From: Fulvivirgaceae bacterium JP3-4
Lineage (GTDB): Bacteria > Bacteroidota > Bacteroidia > Cytophagales > Cyclobacteriaceae
Assembly (NCBI GenBank): GCA_029309925.1
Contig: JARKND010000001.1
Span: forward strand, 2,480,001 to 2,544,000
DNA length: 64,000 nt
Reading direction: 5' to 3'
In this document: positions 1 to 8,187 of the stretch, in pieces
Numbering within the stretch: the stretch's first letter is position 1
How the letters are laid out: each line of letters begins with the position of its first letter
Notes under the pieces: generated by a model
Databases searched by the model: none
The model's input: the letters and a program-made list of their open reading frames with translations, nothing else
What the model was told of the DNA's origin: nothing
Translations under genes and position numbers: made by a program

Positions 1-1
1 C

Positions 2-787
2 GCGATCCTTTCGGATGCTGTACATGATCTTGGCGACAGTCTTTCCCTCGGCCTCGCCTACTATTTTCACGGCAAATCCCGACAGGCAAGAGATCAGAAT
101 TTCAACTACGGGTATCGCAGGTTTTCGCTCCTCGGTGCGTTCATTAACTCGGTTGTGTTGATTGTCAGCAGTGTCTTTATCATCAGGGAGGCTGGCTTGC
201 GATTGTTTTCCCCCGAGCAACCCGACACAAAAGGAATGGTGGTGCTCGCAGTCCTTGGAATACTAGTGAATGGGGCCGCTCTTCTGCGCCTGCGGAAAGG
301 GAAAAGCATCAATGAGAAAGTTATCTCTCTTCATTTTGTGGAAGACGTGCTGGGCTGGACTGCAGTACTCGCAGGAAGTATTGTTATGATGTTTGCCGAT
401 GTGCCGATTCTCGACCCCATCCTCTCGATTCTCATTTGCGTGTACATACTTTACAACGTGTATAAAAATCTAAGAACTACTTTCCGCATTCTTCTTCAGG
501 GAACACCCGAGTCATTTCAACAGGAGGATATTAAACGAAAAGTACTTTCTGTGCCAGGCGTGCTTGACCTCCACGATATGCATTTCTGGACGATGGATGG
601 CCAGTACAATGTGATGACGCTGCATGTAGTTGTGGGCGCTGACAAAACGCTTGATGAAATCGAAAAAATAAAAAACGAGGTGAAACATTGCCTGATTCAC
701 CTCGATGTGCAGCATACCACTGTTGAAATTGAATCTCAAGACAACAATTGCTACGCTGAGCTAAAAAAAAACCAACTAACTATCTAA
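2..787 (+). CDS. Cation diffusion facilitator (CDF) transporter, 5' end missing
   Basis: The frame is open from the window edge, so the true start lies upstream; the first in-window start-like codon (GTG at 155) falls inside the conserved part. The product is a CDF efflux pump exchanging Zn2+, Co2+ or a similar divalent metal for protons in the inner membrane. The early segment reads SDAVHDLGDSLSLG, matching the metal-binding HxxxD motif of CDF membrane helix 2. Three or four more hydrophobic segments follow. A soluble C-terminal domain of about 90 residues starts near GTPESFQQED and contains the usual VLDLHDMHFW-type strand. The gene ends 14 bp before the convergent neighbour. Metal specificity cannot be read from the sequence. 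Confidence 0.9.
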   Translation, partial: AILSDAVHDLGDSLSLGLAYYFHGKSRQARDQNFNYGYRRFSLLGAFINSVVLIVSSVFIIREAGLRLFSPEQPDTKGMVVLAVLGILVNGAALLRLRKGKSINEKVISLHFVEDVLGWTAVLAGSIVMMFADVPILDPILSILICVYILYNVYKNLRTTFRILLQGTPESFQQEDIKRKVLSVPGVLDLHDMHFWTMDGQYNVMTLHVVVGADKTLDEIEKIKNEVKHCLIHLDVQHTTVEIESQDNNCYAELKKNQLTI

Positions 788-801
788 CTAACAACTAACG
801 T

Positions 802-1191
802 TCAATGTGCATGCGCAAGATGAAGCGTCTCCTGCTGTACTGATGAAAGCTCCTCTTCTTCTTCATGTGCATCATAGATTTGATTGAAAGGACAAATACT
901 GGTGATCTCATTCAATGGCAGAAGTATCGCTTTTGAGTCATCGTCATCGCCTTCGATCGGCCGTAGGGTTATGACGTCATGATAAATGCTTGTAATTGTT
1001 CCGAGAAACATCCCGCGGCCAAGTCGTGTTGCGTATATGCCGATAATGCCTTTCGATTTTTTGCACATCCGCAGATGATGCAGGATCGCCTTTCTGTCTT
1101 TGACGAACTGAACTTTCAGTTCCCGTAATTCCAGAGCTCTTTGGTGTTGCGTCAAAAGCAGCTCGCCTATCCGTTCGATGAACTTCAGCAT
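802..1191 (-). CDS. Hypothetical protein, 129 aa, possible Sm-like beta fold
   Basis: I do not recognise the family. The N-terminal third is charged and probably helical. The middle (about residues 55-100) has the alternating hydrophobic pattern of a small beta barrel, with a GMFLGTITSIYHDVITL stretch and an acidic loop (GDDDDSK). The C-terminus is acidic and His-rich (HEEEEE, ending HLAHAH). There is no signal peptide or membrane segment, so it is probably cytosolic. It is a monocistronic minus-strand gene convergent with the CDF transporter, followed upstream by about 210 bp without genes. No function can be assigned. Confidence 0.6.
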   Translation of the reverse strand: MLKFIERIGELLLTQHQRALELRELKVQFVKDRKAILHHLRMCKKSKGIIGIYATRLGRGMFLGTITSIYHDVITLRPIEGDDDDSKAILLPLNEITSICPFNQIYDAHEEEEELSSVQQETLHLAHAH

Positions 1192-1405
1192 GACTGGTTT
1201 GGTTTAATGGCTAACTGGGTAACCAGCTGTAAAAAAGCTTGCCAATCGGGCGTCCGTTCGAGTGGATTTGGCGACAGGCGTCATAATACCGGGGGAAGTG
1301 AGCAGCAATAAGCGGCAGGTGGCAACCTACTTTATATGACCGTTGACCGTTAATTCCGCACTTTTCCGCACTCGTGCCACAGATATTTCTACAAGCAAAG
1401 ATGAA

Positions 1406-2572
1406 CTATCCGGTAACTGACAGCTCATTCTTACCAGGCACCTGGCCTTTATCTTTCTCTTTGTCTTCCACGATCGCAGGGATAGTATCCGTAAAGATCA
1501 GTTTAATGTCAGCGGCATGTTTGGCAGCCTCTACTGTATTGTCAACCACAACCATTTCCACCCTGTCATCCACAAGCTGTTTTGAAATATCAAGCGCGAT
1601 TTTCTCACGCTCCGCGAGTTGCACGTCACGAATATAAATTGCGAGAATCCGACCTGGAAAACGTTTCACTACTTCCCTGTAAATTTTCGGATCCTCCTGC
1701 CCACTGTCGCCAATCAGTACGAAATTCAAATGCGGATAAGTTGTTAAGATGTTCTGGATTTCATGGAACTTGTGACCCATATGATCCGAAAACCCGGTCT
1801 TCTTGTGATCAAATCCATAGTCCCGCAGCAACAATGGTCCTTCAGGAATCTTGTTGAGGTCCATAAAGTCAACAAGCAGGTCGTAGAGGTTCCAGGGACT
1901 GCTTGACACATAGAAAAAAGGGTTGTTGCGCTTTCCATTTCTGCCAAGCTGAAGCGATTTGTAGAACTCGGCAACGCCTGCAAAGGGAAGACGTGTATAG
2001 GCGTTGTGAAGAAATGTATTCCGCGACATCGCAAGCAGGTTCGTTGCGCCCGTCCTGACGATGGTATCATCGATGTCGCTGATGATCCCATATTCTGCGT
2101 CAGCAGGAGGTACCAAAACGTTCGCGATTGTTTTGAGGCCATTATCAAATTTCAGCCGCGATTCTATTAATTCCACTTCAATTTCCTGCCACATATCTTC
2201 CCACGGCAATGCTGCGCGCGGTTGCAGATTGATCACAAAATAACCTTCATCATCTGTCACCACTTCATGACGTTCTCCCTGTAGTGTCAGCGCAAGGCGT
2301 GCACCGGGAACCTCATCGCTTTCAAAGCGCTGATACATTGCCAGGACTTTCTGGAAAAGATTATCATCAGCAGCAGCTTTTCGGATTCCTTTATCTTCAA
2401 GAACCCTTCCTTTCACATACAACCTGATCGATGTCCCATAGCTCCGATATGTTATGATCTGGAGGGGATCCGTTTTTCCCAACCTCGATCGGAAATCAAA
2501 CATCAGGTCATCAACCCTGGATTCGACATTGGCGGCAAATTGTGTGAAACGTTTCTTCAGTGACATATACAT
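1406..2572 (-). CDS. APP1-family phosphatidate phosphatase-like protein (DUF2183)
   Basis: 388 aa. It carries the DxDxT phosphatase signature of the APP1 catalytic domain (D166, D168, T170 in GIISDIDDTIVRTG). Downstream are FYVSSSPWNLYDLL and FVLIGDSGQEDP, the other HAD-like motifs of this family. Residues 40-150 form an N-terminal beta-rich domain seen in bacterial members. In yeast, App1 dephosphorylates phosphatidic acid; the substrate of bacterial homologues is not established, so the reaction here is inference. There is no signal peptide. The start may be Met1 or Met3 (MYMSLKK). It is separated from the upstream secreted-protein gene by that gene's terminator, so it is probably transcribed alone. 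Confidence 0.85.
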   Translation of the reverse strand: MYMSLKKRFTQFAANVESRVDDLMFDFRSRLGKTDPLQIITYRSYGTSIRLYVKGRVLEDKGIRKAAADDNLFQKVLAMYQRFESDEVPGARLALTLQGERHEVVTDDEGYFVINLQPRAALPWEDMWQEIEVELIESRLKFDNGLKTIANVLVPPADAEYGIISDIDDTIVRTGATNLLAMSRNTFLHNAYTRLPFAGVAEFYKSLQLGRNGKRNNPFFYVSSSPWNLYDLLVDFMDLNKIPEGPLLLRDYGFDHKKTGFSDHMGHKFHEIQNILTTYPHLNFVLIGDSGQEDPKIYREVVKRFPGRILAIYIRDVQLAEREKIALDISKQLVDDRVEMVVVDNTVEAAKHAADIKLIFTDTIPAIVEDKEKDKGQVPGKNELSVTG

Positions 2573-2593
2573 CGTCTTGCGTCAAGCATAGAT

Positions 2594-2624
2594 ACAAAAA
2601 AAGGCTCTCGAAATCGAGAGCCTT
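2594..2624 (-). terminator. Rho-independent terminator after the 2646-3551 gene
   Basis: Perfect inverted repeat AAGGCTCTCG / CGAGAGCCTT with a 4-nt loop. It is followed on the minus strand by a run of seven T. It lies 22 bp past the stop of the helical-repeat protein gene. Confidence 0.85.
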
Positions 2625-2645
2625 AAAACAATGAAAAATTAAACT

Positions 2646-3551
2646 TTAGTCATTGTCCGGTTTATCTTTCATCTGAAGCTTTGTGATATAGATCTTTTTG
2701 CCTTCTTCGCTGATGTAGTAATATTTAATATTATCATCTACATAAACAGTCTGGCCGCCAGGACCCACTTTGCCTTCGACTTTATCATCAGTTATAGCAG
2801 CAGCGGCCTTGGCAGCAGCTTCAGATACTGCATCGCCTGCCTCACGTGCTTCGTTCTCTACAGTGTCAACAACACGGTCTGCACCAGTCTCTGCTTCGCG
2901 TGCTTCTTCTTTCGTCTCCTGTCTCAACTCTCGCGATTCTTCTTTCGTTTCCTGCTTCAGTTCACGAGCCTCTTCCTTCGCCTCACGCTCTGCTTCCCGT
3001 GCATCCTGTTTCAATTCACGTGATTCTTCTTTTGCTTCGCGTTCTGCTTCCCGTGCATCCTCCTTCAATTCACGCGATTCTTCTTTCGCTTCACGTTCTG
3101 CATCTTTTACATCGTCTTTGATGTAAGCATCACCCTCGGTACCGGTCTTCAATCCGTAAAGGACAACATCGGCTTTTTCTCCCTGCGCGTTCGGCAACGT
3201 CCTGTAAGTGAAAGCTACCTTGCTGATATCTCTTTTAGGATTGCTCAGGTTGATGACGCGTGTTTCGGCACCTTCCTTCAATTCGCTCTTTACGTCAAGC
3301 TCTTCCATCTGGCCCGATTCGTAGAATACCTGAACGCGATCGATCTGAATCGGAGCGTCAGTTACCTTGAGCTTAATTGCCTGGAACTCATCCGCGCCCA
3401 AAACAACTATTGACTCGTTTGTGGTCTTGAAGCTTGCCGTAACCTGTCCAATATGCTTCCAGCCTGGTTCGTTATCGGCTACAACAGCTGGTTTTTGTGC
3501 ATGCGCGGTAAAACCAATTGCTACCAATAATAACATTACTATTCTCTTCAT
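2646..3551 (-). CDS. Secreted protein with a charged helical-repeat region
   Basis: 301 aa from the Met that begins a clear signal peptide (MKRIVMLLLVAIGFTAHAQ); an upstream in-frame Met would place 11 polar residues before it. Residues about 25-140 form a beta-rich domain resembling the DUF2541 type (EPGWKHIGQVTASFKTTNES). Residues 150-222 are Glu/Arg/Lys-rich helix with an 18-residue repeat (AEREAKEESRELKEDARE) that turns into an 11-residue repeat (KEEARELKQET). A short Ala-rich stretch and a C-terminal domain ending KLQMKDKPDND follow. It is exported to the periplasm or cell surface. The repeat suggests a long solvent-exposed single helix or coiled coil. The function is unknown. It has its own terminator. 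Confidence 0.8.
   Translation of the reverse strand: MKRIVMLLLVAIGFTAHAQKPAVVADNEPGWKHIGQVTASFKTTNESIVVLGADEFQAIKLKVTDAPIQIDRVQVFYESGQMEELDVKSELKEGAETRVINLSNPKRDISKVAFTYRTLPNAQGEKADVVLYGLKTGTEGDAYIKDDVKDAEREAKEESRELKEDAREAEREAKEESRELKQDAREAEREAKEEARELKQETKEESRELRQETKEEAREAETGADRVVDTVENEAREAGDAVSEAAAKAAAAITDDKVEGKVGPGGQTVYVDDNIKYYYISEEGKKIYITKLQMKDKPDND
2886..3104 (-). repeat. In-gene repeats encoding 18- and 11-residue helical units
   Basis: The coding repeats are about 54 nt (18 aa, two clear copies plus a partial), passing into 33-nt units (11 aa, about three copies). Copies differ mainly at synonymous or conservative sites. 18 and 11 residues are near-integral numbers of alpha-helix turns, so each copy presents the same face. 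Confidence 0.75.
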
Positions 3552-3770
3552 AAATCTGTTTGTTTTATGAATACCAAAAGTCAAATCATCGTGCCAACGA
3601 CTATTATGACTACGCTGTCTGCACGGATGTCGAGGATTTCATTCATGTTCGGGTGTACAGCTGCCTTGATGCCGGGGTGGCGGAACATTCATACTGTCGA
3701 AGTTTTCAACAGTTTTTCTACAATCAATCGCGAGTCGGAACAAATTTTTCCGAACCGTTTCTAAAAAACT

Positions 3771-3941
3771 ATGCAACACGCAAAGAATGAAAAGCAGCCA
3801 AAGCGCGAAAAGAACAAGCAGCAGGCGCCCAACGAGAATGATCAATTTCCGAAAAGTCAGTTTTCAAAAGATCAGCGTAAAGATGCTGAAAAGGGATTGG
3901 AGTCCGACCGCAGCGCTTCAGAAGGTGAAGTGAGGAAATAG
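3771..3941 (+). CDS. Possible small hydrophilic protein, 56 aa
   Basis: An ATG opens a 57-codon frame ending in TAG: MQHAKNEKQPKREKNKQQ at the N-terminus and SASEGEVRK at the end. The composition is almost entirely charged or polar and probably disordered, like small stress-associated proteins of Bacteroidota. No hydrophobic core is visible. The region has no other convincing gene; the overlapping minus-strand frame at 3639-3845 looks like a shadow. Support is coding-like composition only, so this is tentative. Confidence 0.45.
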   Translation: MQHAKNEKQPKREKNKQQAPNENDQFPKSQFSKDQRKDAEKGLESDRSASEGEVRK

Positions 3942-4078
3942 CCCTGCTATAGCTGATCGCGCCTTAATGAAGTTTGGCGGCAATTTGGGAAACTAGACGG
4001 TATCGGCCGAAACGTGTTGATATTGAAGTAAATTTTAGCTAATTTGAGTTAACTATCCTGAAAATCAAGTGTTTTAGC

Positions 4079-4201
4079 ATGATTACCAAAGGTCGCATTT
4101 TTCACAAACGGCAGGATTTGAATTCTCGTTTCCGGGAGAATCTGATCGCCATTGGCGTGATCTTGCTGATCATGTTATGGGTAATTATGATCAAACCATG
4201 A
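4079..4201 (+). CDS. Possible single-span membrane microprotein, 40 aa
   Basis: An ATG begins a 40-residue frame. Its basic N-terminal half (MITKGRIFHKRQDLNSRFRE) is followed by a single hydrophobic helix (NLIAIGVILLIMLWVIMI) and a short KP tail, a topology consistent with an N-in inner-membrane microprotein. The stop abuts the stop of the convergent subtilase gene with no spacer. It is supported by the sensible amphipathic layout, not by homology I can name. Confidence 0.45.
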   Translation: MITKGRIFHKRQDLNSRFRENLIAIGVILLIMLWVIMIKP

Positions 4202-7036
4202 TCATCGAACCATCAGCTTGCCGCTAAGGTCAACCCGGTCTCCCCTGATCCTGAAGATATACAGGCCGGGTGGTAAACTGGCTGTGCTGATCACTTCCCT
4301 GTCTGATCTCAGGTCTGCCGACAACACCCACTGCCCACTCGCATTAAACAGCTCAAAGGTGTGATTTATCGCCTCGAACTTTCCCGCATAGACGTTCAGA
4401 TCATCAGCTGATTCAACGGGGTTAGGGAAAACAATGAAAGGCGTTTTAGTGAGAAAATAGTTCTGGATTGTATCAGTGACAACTTGTTCGCCATTGATAA
4501 AGAAGACCCGCGCACGATAGCGATTGATTCCCTGGTAAGGTTCTTCGTGGAGAAAGCGAATGACATTTGATGTCAGATTTCCCGTGGTAAAAATGTTTGT
4601 GAATTCCTTTCCTGCGAGATGCTCAAACACAACTCCACTGACACCATAGCGGGTCCCCAGTTCCAGTCGAAGAGTGATGCCATCATCGGTGATGGATTCA
4701 TCAATGAAAGTGGTTACAAAGCAGCCCGCGCCAAACTTCTCAATATTGATTGATGGACTTCGAAGGAGCCTTCTTCCGTTTGACAGAAAAGGTTGGACCG
4801 AATAATACCTGTTAACATCTTTGTCAATGACGAGTGCAGTGTCAGTCATCACTGCGTATGGTGATGTATAATTCCCAGACACCACTCCTACCTCATAGTG
4901 CAACGCATCCTTCACGTCACCCCACTGGAGCAACACGGAGTCCGCGCAGTTGAAGCCAAGCGAGGGTGTGAATGAGCGTGAAATAGTGAACTCTTCGGTT
5001 TCGAAATAACTGGTGCCTATTTTCATTCTGGCGCGCGCGGTTGTATTTTTTGCGACAGGATTTCGCCAGCGGTAATGACCTTTTTTCAGATCAAGTTGGG
5101 CCGCAACGGTTGTCCAGGTTGAGCCGTTGTCCGTTGAAACTTCAAGGTTGCCCGTTGATGTAGCCTTCGTGCTCTTCCAGAAAAAATATGTTCCGGTTTC
5201 TCCATTGTACGGAAAGTTGTCATCAGCAGTCGGAAAAGTCCACGCAAATGAGTCGTCATCTTCCCATTGGTACGCGATGAAGAAATCCTGGTTCGTGGTA
5301 CTCAGGGAAGTTCCCTTGATGGAGATCGTGTAACTGCCGGCAGGAGGTGTATCGATGGTCACCTGCTCAATATTGTTTAGGTTATCCACGCCACGGGTAG
5401 CTGCAGCAGAAAGTGATGCCGCATTTGGCGCTGAATTGAGTACCCATGGAAAGACAGCTCCTGCGGTTGATGTAACTTGCAAATCAAGATTATTGATAAG
5501 TGCTTTGGCCGCATTGGGTTGAGCCGCAGGATCGTTCCAGACAAGCGTAACTTTAAGGTTGCGTGCATCCGCGGGAATATTCAGGTCAAAGGATTTTATC
5601 TCGTTAAGAGCGATGTTGCCCTCGAAATATCTCCCAGCCAGTAAATTCTGGATGGCACGCAGTGCGTTCAGACTTCCATATCCTGTTACAAAATCAAGAC
5701 CGGGCGCACCTGCATCATCGGCCGAATTGATCAGGATCGCCTTCAACAGTGCAGAAGCGGGGTAAGCCGATGTCTGTGTTTTATAAGCCTGTTGGAGGAG
5801 TGCTGCAACACCGGAGACAAGTGCGGCTGCATTCGATGTTCCGACAGAGCTGTAAGCAACGAGCTCCGGTTTAACGCGCCCATCGTAAGCCGGACCGCGA
5901 GAAGAGAATGGCACTACCCTTCCCGTTGTGTCGGCAGCACCGACAACCAGAATGTTCTTCGCCATCTTCGAGTTGCCAGTGATATTGGCATATCCCGGGG
6001 TTGCTGTATACACTCCTGAGGTTGCATTTGAAGTGCCTGAATTGCCTGACGAAAATACGTGAAGTATCGTTGGATTTTGTACTGCATGCTGGTCGTAAGC
6101 GTTGGCCAGCGCACCGTAAAAGTTTTCAATCACCGTCCCATACGAGTGATTCTGCAGAAAGGAATTCAGCGAGGTGAAGCTCGAAGGACTGTCGGGAAAC
6201 AGGTTGGTGAAGCTGGATGATGTAACCTGCGCGTGAGACGCAACCCCGCGCCCCGTGATAAAAGAGTTGCCAGCTCCGGCAACGATTGTAGCCATTTCAG
6301 TTGCATGGTTGCTGGTATCATTTGATGAAAGCGAAGACGCAACATGCCTGCCACGCAGGTCAATATCTCCTGCATCATAAAAGCGCTCCTTCAATGATAC
6401 AACAATCCCTGAACCATTGAGATCAGGATAATTGTTATGGACAGTATTGATCTTATTCGGCCCCAGATAAAGGTCGAGAACCGGACTCTCTTCTTTTGGC
6501 TCGAACGATTCCGAGCCTACATAAACAACTTTGTGATCAAGAAGAATGGAGCTTAAATGATTTACGTGCACCCCCAGTACTTTTACGAATCCCGCTGCCA
6601 TACTCGCGCTCACATTCTTTGTCCTGAGCATGCGAATCAATTCATCGGGTGCAGAGGTCTGTATTACGTAGTCCCGTCTCAATGAAAGATCCGCGTTGAT
6701 GAGATTATCAGAAAGTTTCCACAAGAAATTTACAGGCTGTGTTTGCTCAATAATTTTCGCATGGCGCTTGACTGAGCTTTTGCGCCCTGTCACTACAACC
6801 CAGTTGTTGTCTAATTGCCGGACGATGTTTAATCCATTACGCCTCGCATCGTTAAACGAAATGCCGCTCTTTAGCTTGATAATCACATGAAGAGAATCGG
6901 AATGGTAGTAATCTGGTATAGCCACTCCGTTGCGAACATCGGTTACAACATCTAATTGCCGTGCTGTGGCAAGCTCTTGAGCGTTGCAACATGCAACTAC
7001 ACAAGTGACCAGTACCGCAACCGTTGTAAATCTCAT
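4202..7036 (-). CDS. Secreted S8 (subtilisin-like) serine protease with T9SS sorting domain
   Basis: 944 aa with a signal peptide (MRFTTVAVLVTCVVACCNAQ). The peptidase domain spans about residues 205-475. His is H244 (NHATEMATIVAG), the oxyanion Asn N332 (SSGNSG) and the nucleophile S401 in GTSNAAALVSGVAALL. The Asp motif is not the usual DTG; candidates are D221, D224 and D226 in RFYDAGDIDLRG. A jelly-roll P-domain-like region, Fn3-like segments and a C-terminal sorting domain (FPNPVESADDLNVYAG ... LPPGLYIFRI ... GKLMVR) follow. That tail is the type IX secretion signal, so the enzyme is exported across the outer membrane and probably surface-attached or released. It is divergent from the M57 protease gene with 125 bp between them. 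Confidence 0.92.
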   Translation of the reverse strand: MRFTTVAVLVTCVVACCNAQELATARQLDVVTDVRNGVAIPDYYHSDSLHVIIKLKSGISFNDARRNGLNIVRQLDNNWVVVTGRKSSVKRHAKIIEQTQPVNFLWKLSDNLINADLSLRRDYVIQTSAPDELIRMLRTKNVSASMAAGFVKVLGVHVNHLSSILLDHKVVYVGSESFEPKEESPVLDLYLGPNKINTVHNNYPDLNGSGIVVSLKERFYDAGDIDLRGRHVASSLSSNDTSNHATEMATIVAGAGNSFITGRGVASHAQVTSSSFTNLFPDSPSSFTSLNSFLQNHSYGTVIENFYGALANAYDQHAVQNPTILHVFSSGNSGTSNATSGVYTATPGYANITGNSKMAKNILVVGAADTTGRVVPFSSRGPAYDGRVKPELVAYSSVGTSNAAALVSGVAALLQQAYKTQTSAYPASALLKAILINSADDAGAPGLDFVTGYGSLNALRAIQNLLAGRYFEGNIALNEIKSFDLNIPADARNLKVTLVWNDPAAQPNAAKALINNLDLQVTSTAGAVFPWVLNSAPNAASLSAAATRGVDNLNNIEQVTIDTPPAGSYTISIKGTSLSTTNQDFFIAYQWEDDDSFAWTFPTADDNFPYNGETGTYFFWKSTKATSTGNLEVSTDNGSTWTTVAAQLDLKKGHYRWRNPVAKNTTARARMKIGTSYFETEEFTISRSFTPSLGFNCADSVLLQWGDVKDALHYEVGVVSGNYTSPYAVMTDTALVIDKDVNRYYSVQPFLSNGRRLLRSPSINIEKFGAGCFVTTFIDESITDDGITLRLELGTRYGVSGVVFEHLAGKEFTNIFTTGNLTSNVIRFLHEEPYQGINRYRARVFFINGEQVVTDTIQNYFLTKTPFIVFPNPVESADDLNVYAGKFEAINHTFELFNASGQWVLSADLRSDREVISTASLPPGLYIFRIRGDRVDLSGKLMVR

Positions 7037-7161
7037 TTCAAAGTCTGTAAAAGCAATTCAAAGGAAGTTTGTTAACATGGACGTTGCGCTACGCATCGTT
7101 CACGAAATTATGAATAGCTTGATTTCACTCATTCAAGTCCAATTCATTAACCTAAACAATT

Positions 7162-8010
7162 ATGCACCAAATTAAAAAACTTACGATCGCCACGCTGATC
7201 GTTGCGATGTTTATTATCGCACCTTCCTGTTCTGAACAAGAATTAAAATCACAAGAAGAGTCTGAAGTATCTGGTGACATTAAAGCCCAATTTACGGATT
7301 TGGGATTTGATGTCAGTGATATTCGCCTTGTAACGGATAATAATCCGATGTCATCGCGTTTTGGCTCGAAGTATTACCTGCTCGAGGGCGACATTGCCAT
7401 CACTGAGGACAATCTGCGGTCGATGCTGGGCAGTGATGTCTATCACCGTGGACCTGTCGGTGAGCAGTATCGCACCACCAATCTCGTATCGAACAACCGT
7501 ACCATCAGCATTCTCGGCTATACAGGCGGAAGCAATGCCCTGGACTCGAAGATGAGAACCGCTCTTCAACAGGCTGTTGACAACTACAACGCGCTCAATA
7601 TCGGTCTTACTTTTACGCTGGCATTTGGCACAAACACAGCCGCGTATAATATCACCGTATACCGTGTTAGCGGGAGCGCTGGTGGTTCAGCCGGGTTCCC
7701 AAGCGGTGGCAATCCATATCAGTGGGTACAGATCTATTCAGGAACCAGCAGCTACAGCACCGATGTTGTCGAACATGTTATCACGCATGAGATCGGTCAT
7801 TGCCTTGGCCTGCGTCACACTGATTACTTCAACCGTTCTCTTTCATGCGGCACTGGCGGCAATGAAGGTTCATCTGGCGTTGGCGCGATACATGTGCCGG
7901 GAACGCCAACAGGCTACGATGCAAATTCAATCATGCTTTCCTGCTTCAGTTCATCTGAAAGCGGGGAGTTTGGTAACTACGACAGAGTAGCCCTGGAATA
8001 TTTATATTGA
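7162..8010 (+). CDS. M57-family zinc metalloprotease lipoprotein
   Basis: 282 aa. A lipoprotein signal ends at C23 (FIIAPSCSEQ). The zinc site is HEIGHCLGLRH (H209, E210, H213, H219), the dual-action HEIGH motif of peptidase family M57, followed by a met-turn-like SIMLSC segment near residue 260. It is predicted to be an extracytoplasmic, membrane-anchored endopeptidase; the substrate is unknown. It is divergent from the T9SS subtilase, so the two may share a control region, and it has its own terminator hairpin. Length and layout are normal for the family. Confidence 0.9.
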   Translation: MHQIKKLTIATLIVAMFIIAPSCSEQELKSQEESEVSGDIKAQFTDLGFDVSDIRLVTDNNPMSSRFGSKYYLLEGDIAITEDNLRSMLGSDVYHRGPVGEQYRTTNLVSNNRTISILGYTGGSNALDSKMRTALQQAVDNYNALNIGLTFTLAFGTNTAAYNITVYRVSGSAGGSAGFPSGGNPYQWVQIYSGTSSYSTDVVEHVITHEIGHCLGLRHTDYFNRSLSCGTGGNEGSSGVGAIHVPGTPTGYDANSIMLSCFSSSESGEFGNYDRVALEYLY

Positions 8011-8045
8011 TTCATCAACAACACTTCGATCGCGAATGAGTAACT

Positions 8046-8065
8046 GAGCCGGAGAAATCCGGCTC
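8046..8065 (+). terminator. Hairpin terminator after the M57 protease
   Basis: GAGCCGGA / TCCGGCTC inverted repeat with a GAAA loop, followed by TTTGCTTT. It lies about 35 bp past the stop codon. The T-tract is interrupted, so termination may be partial. Confidence 0.7.
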
Positions 8066-8187
8066 TTTGCTTTGAAACCCAGGCTGTGGCAATAATTCCA
8101 CGCCAGGCAAAGACCCGGGTCTTCATCTGTCCGCTATGAAACCGGGTATACTTATTTACTATTCATCCTGCGAATCCTTCTTATCGC

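Noticed and set aside
2770-3126. 118-residue plus-strand Ser/Arg-rich frame
   Set aside because: It is the antisense of the Glu/Arg/Lys helical repeats; its repetition merely mirrors them.
3639-3845. 68-residue minus-strand frame with a hydrophobic start
   Set aside because: It overlaps the charged 56-residue plus ORF and has no downstream structure; the hydrophobic part is antisense of Lys-rich codons.
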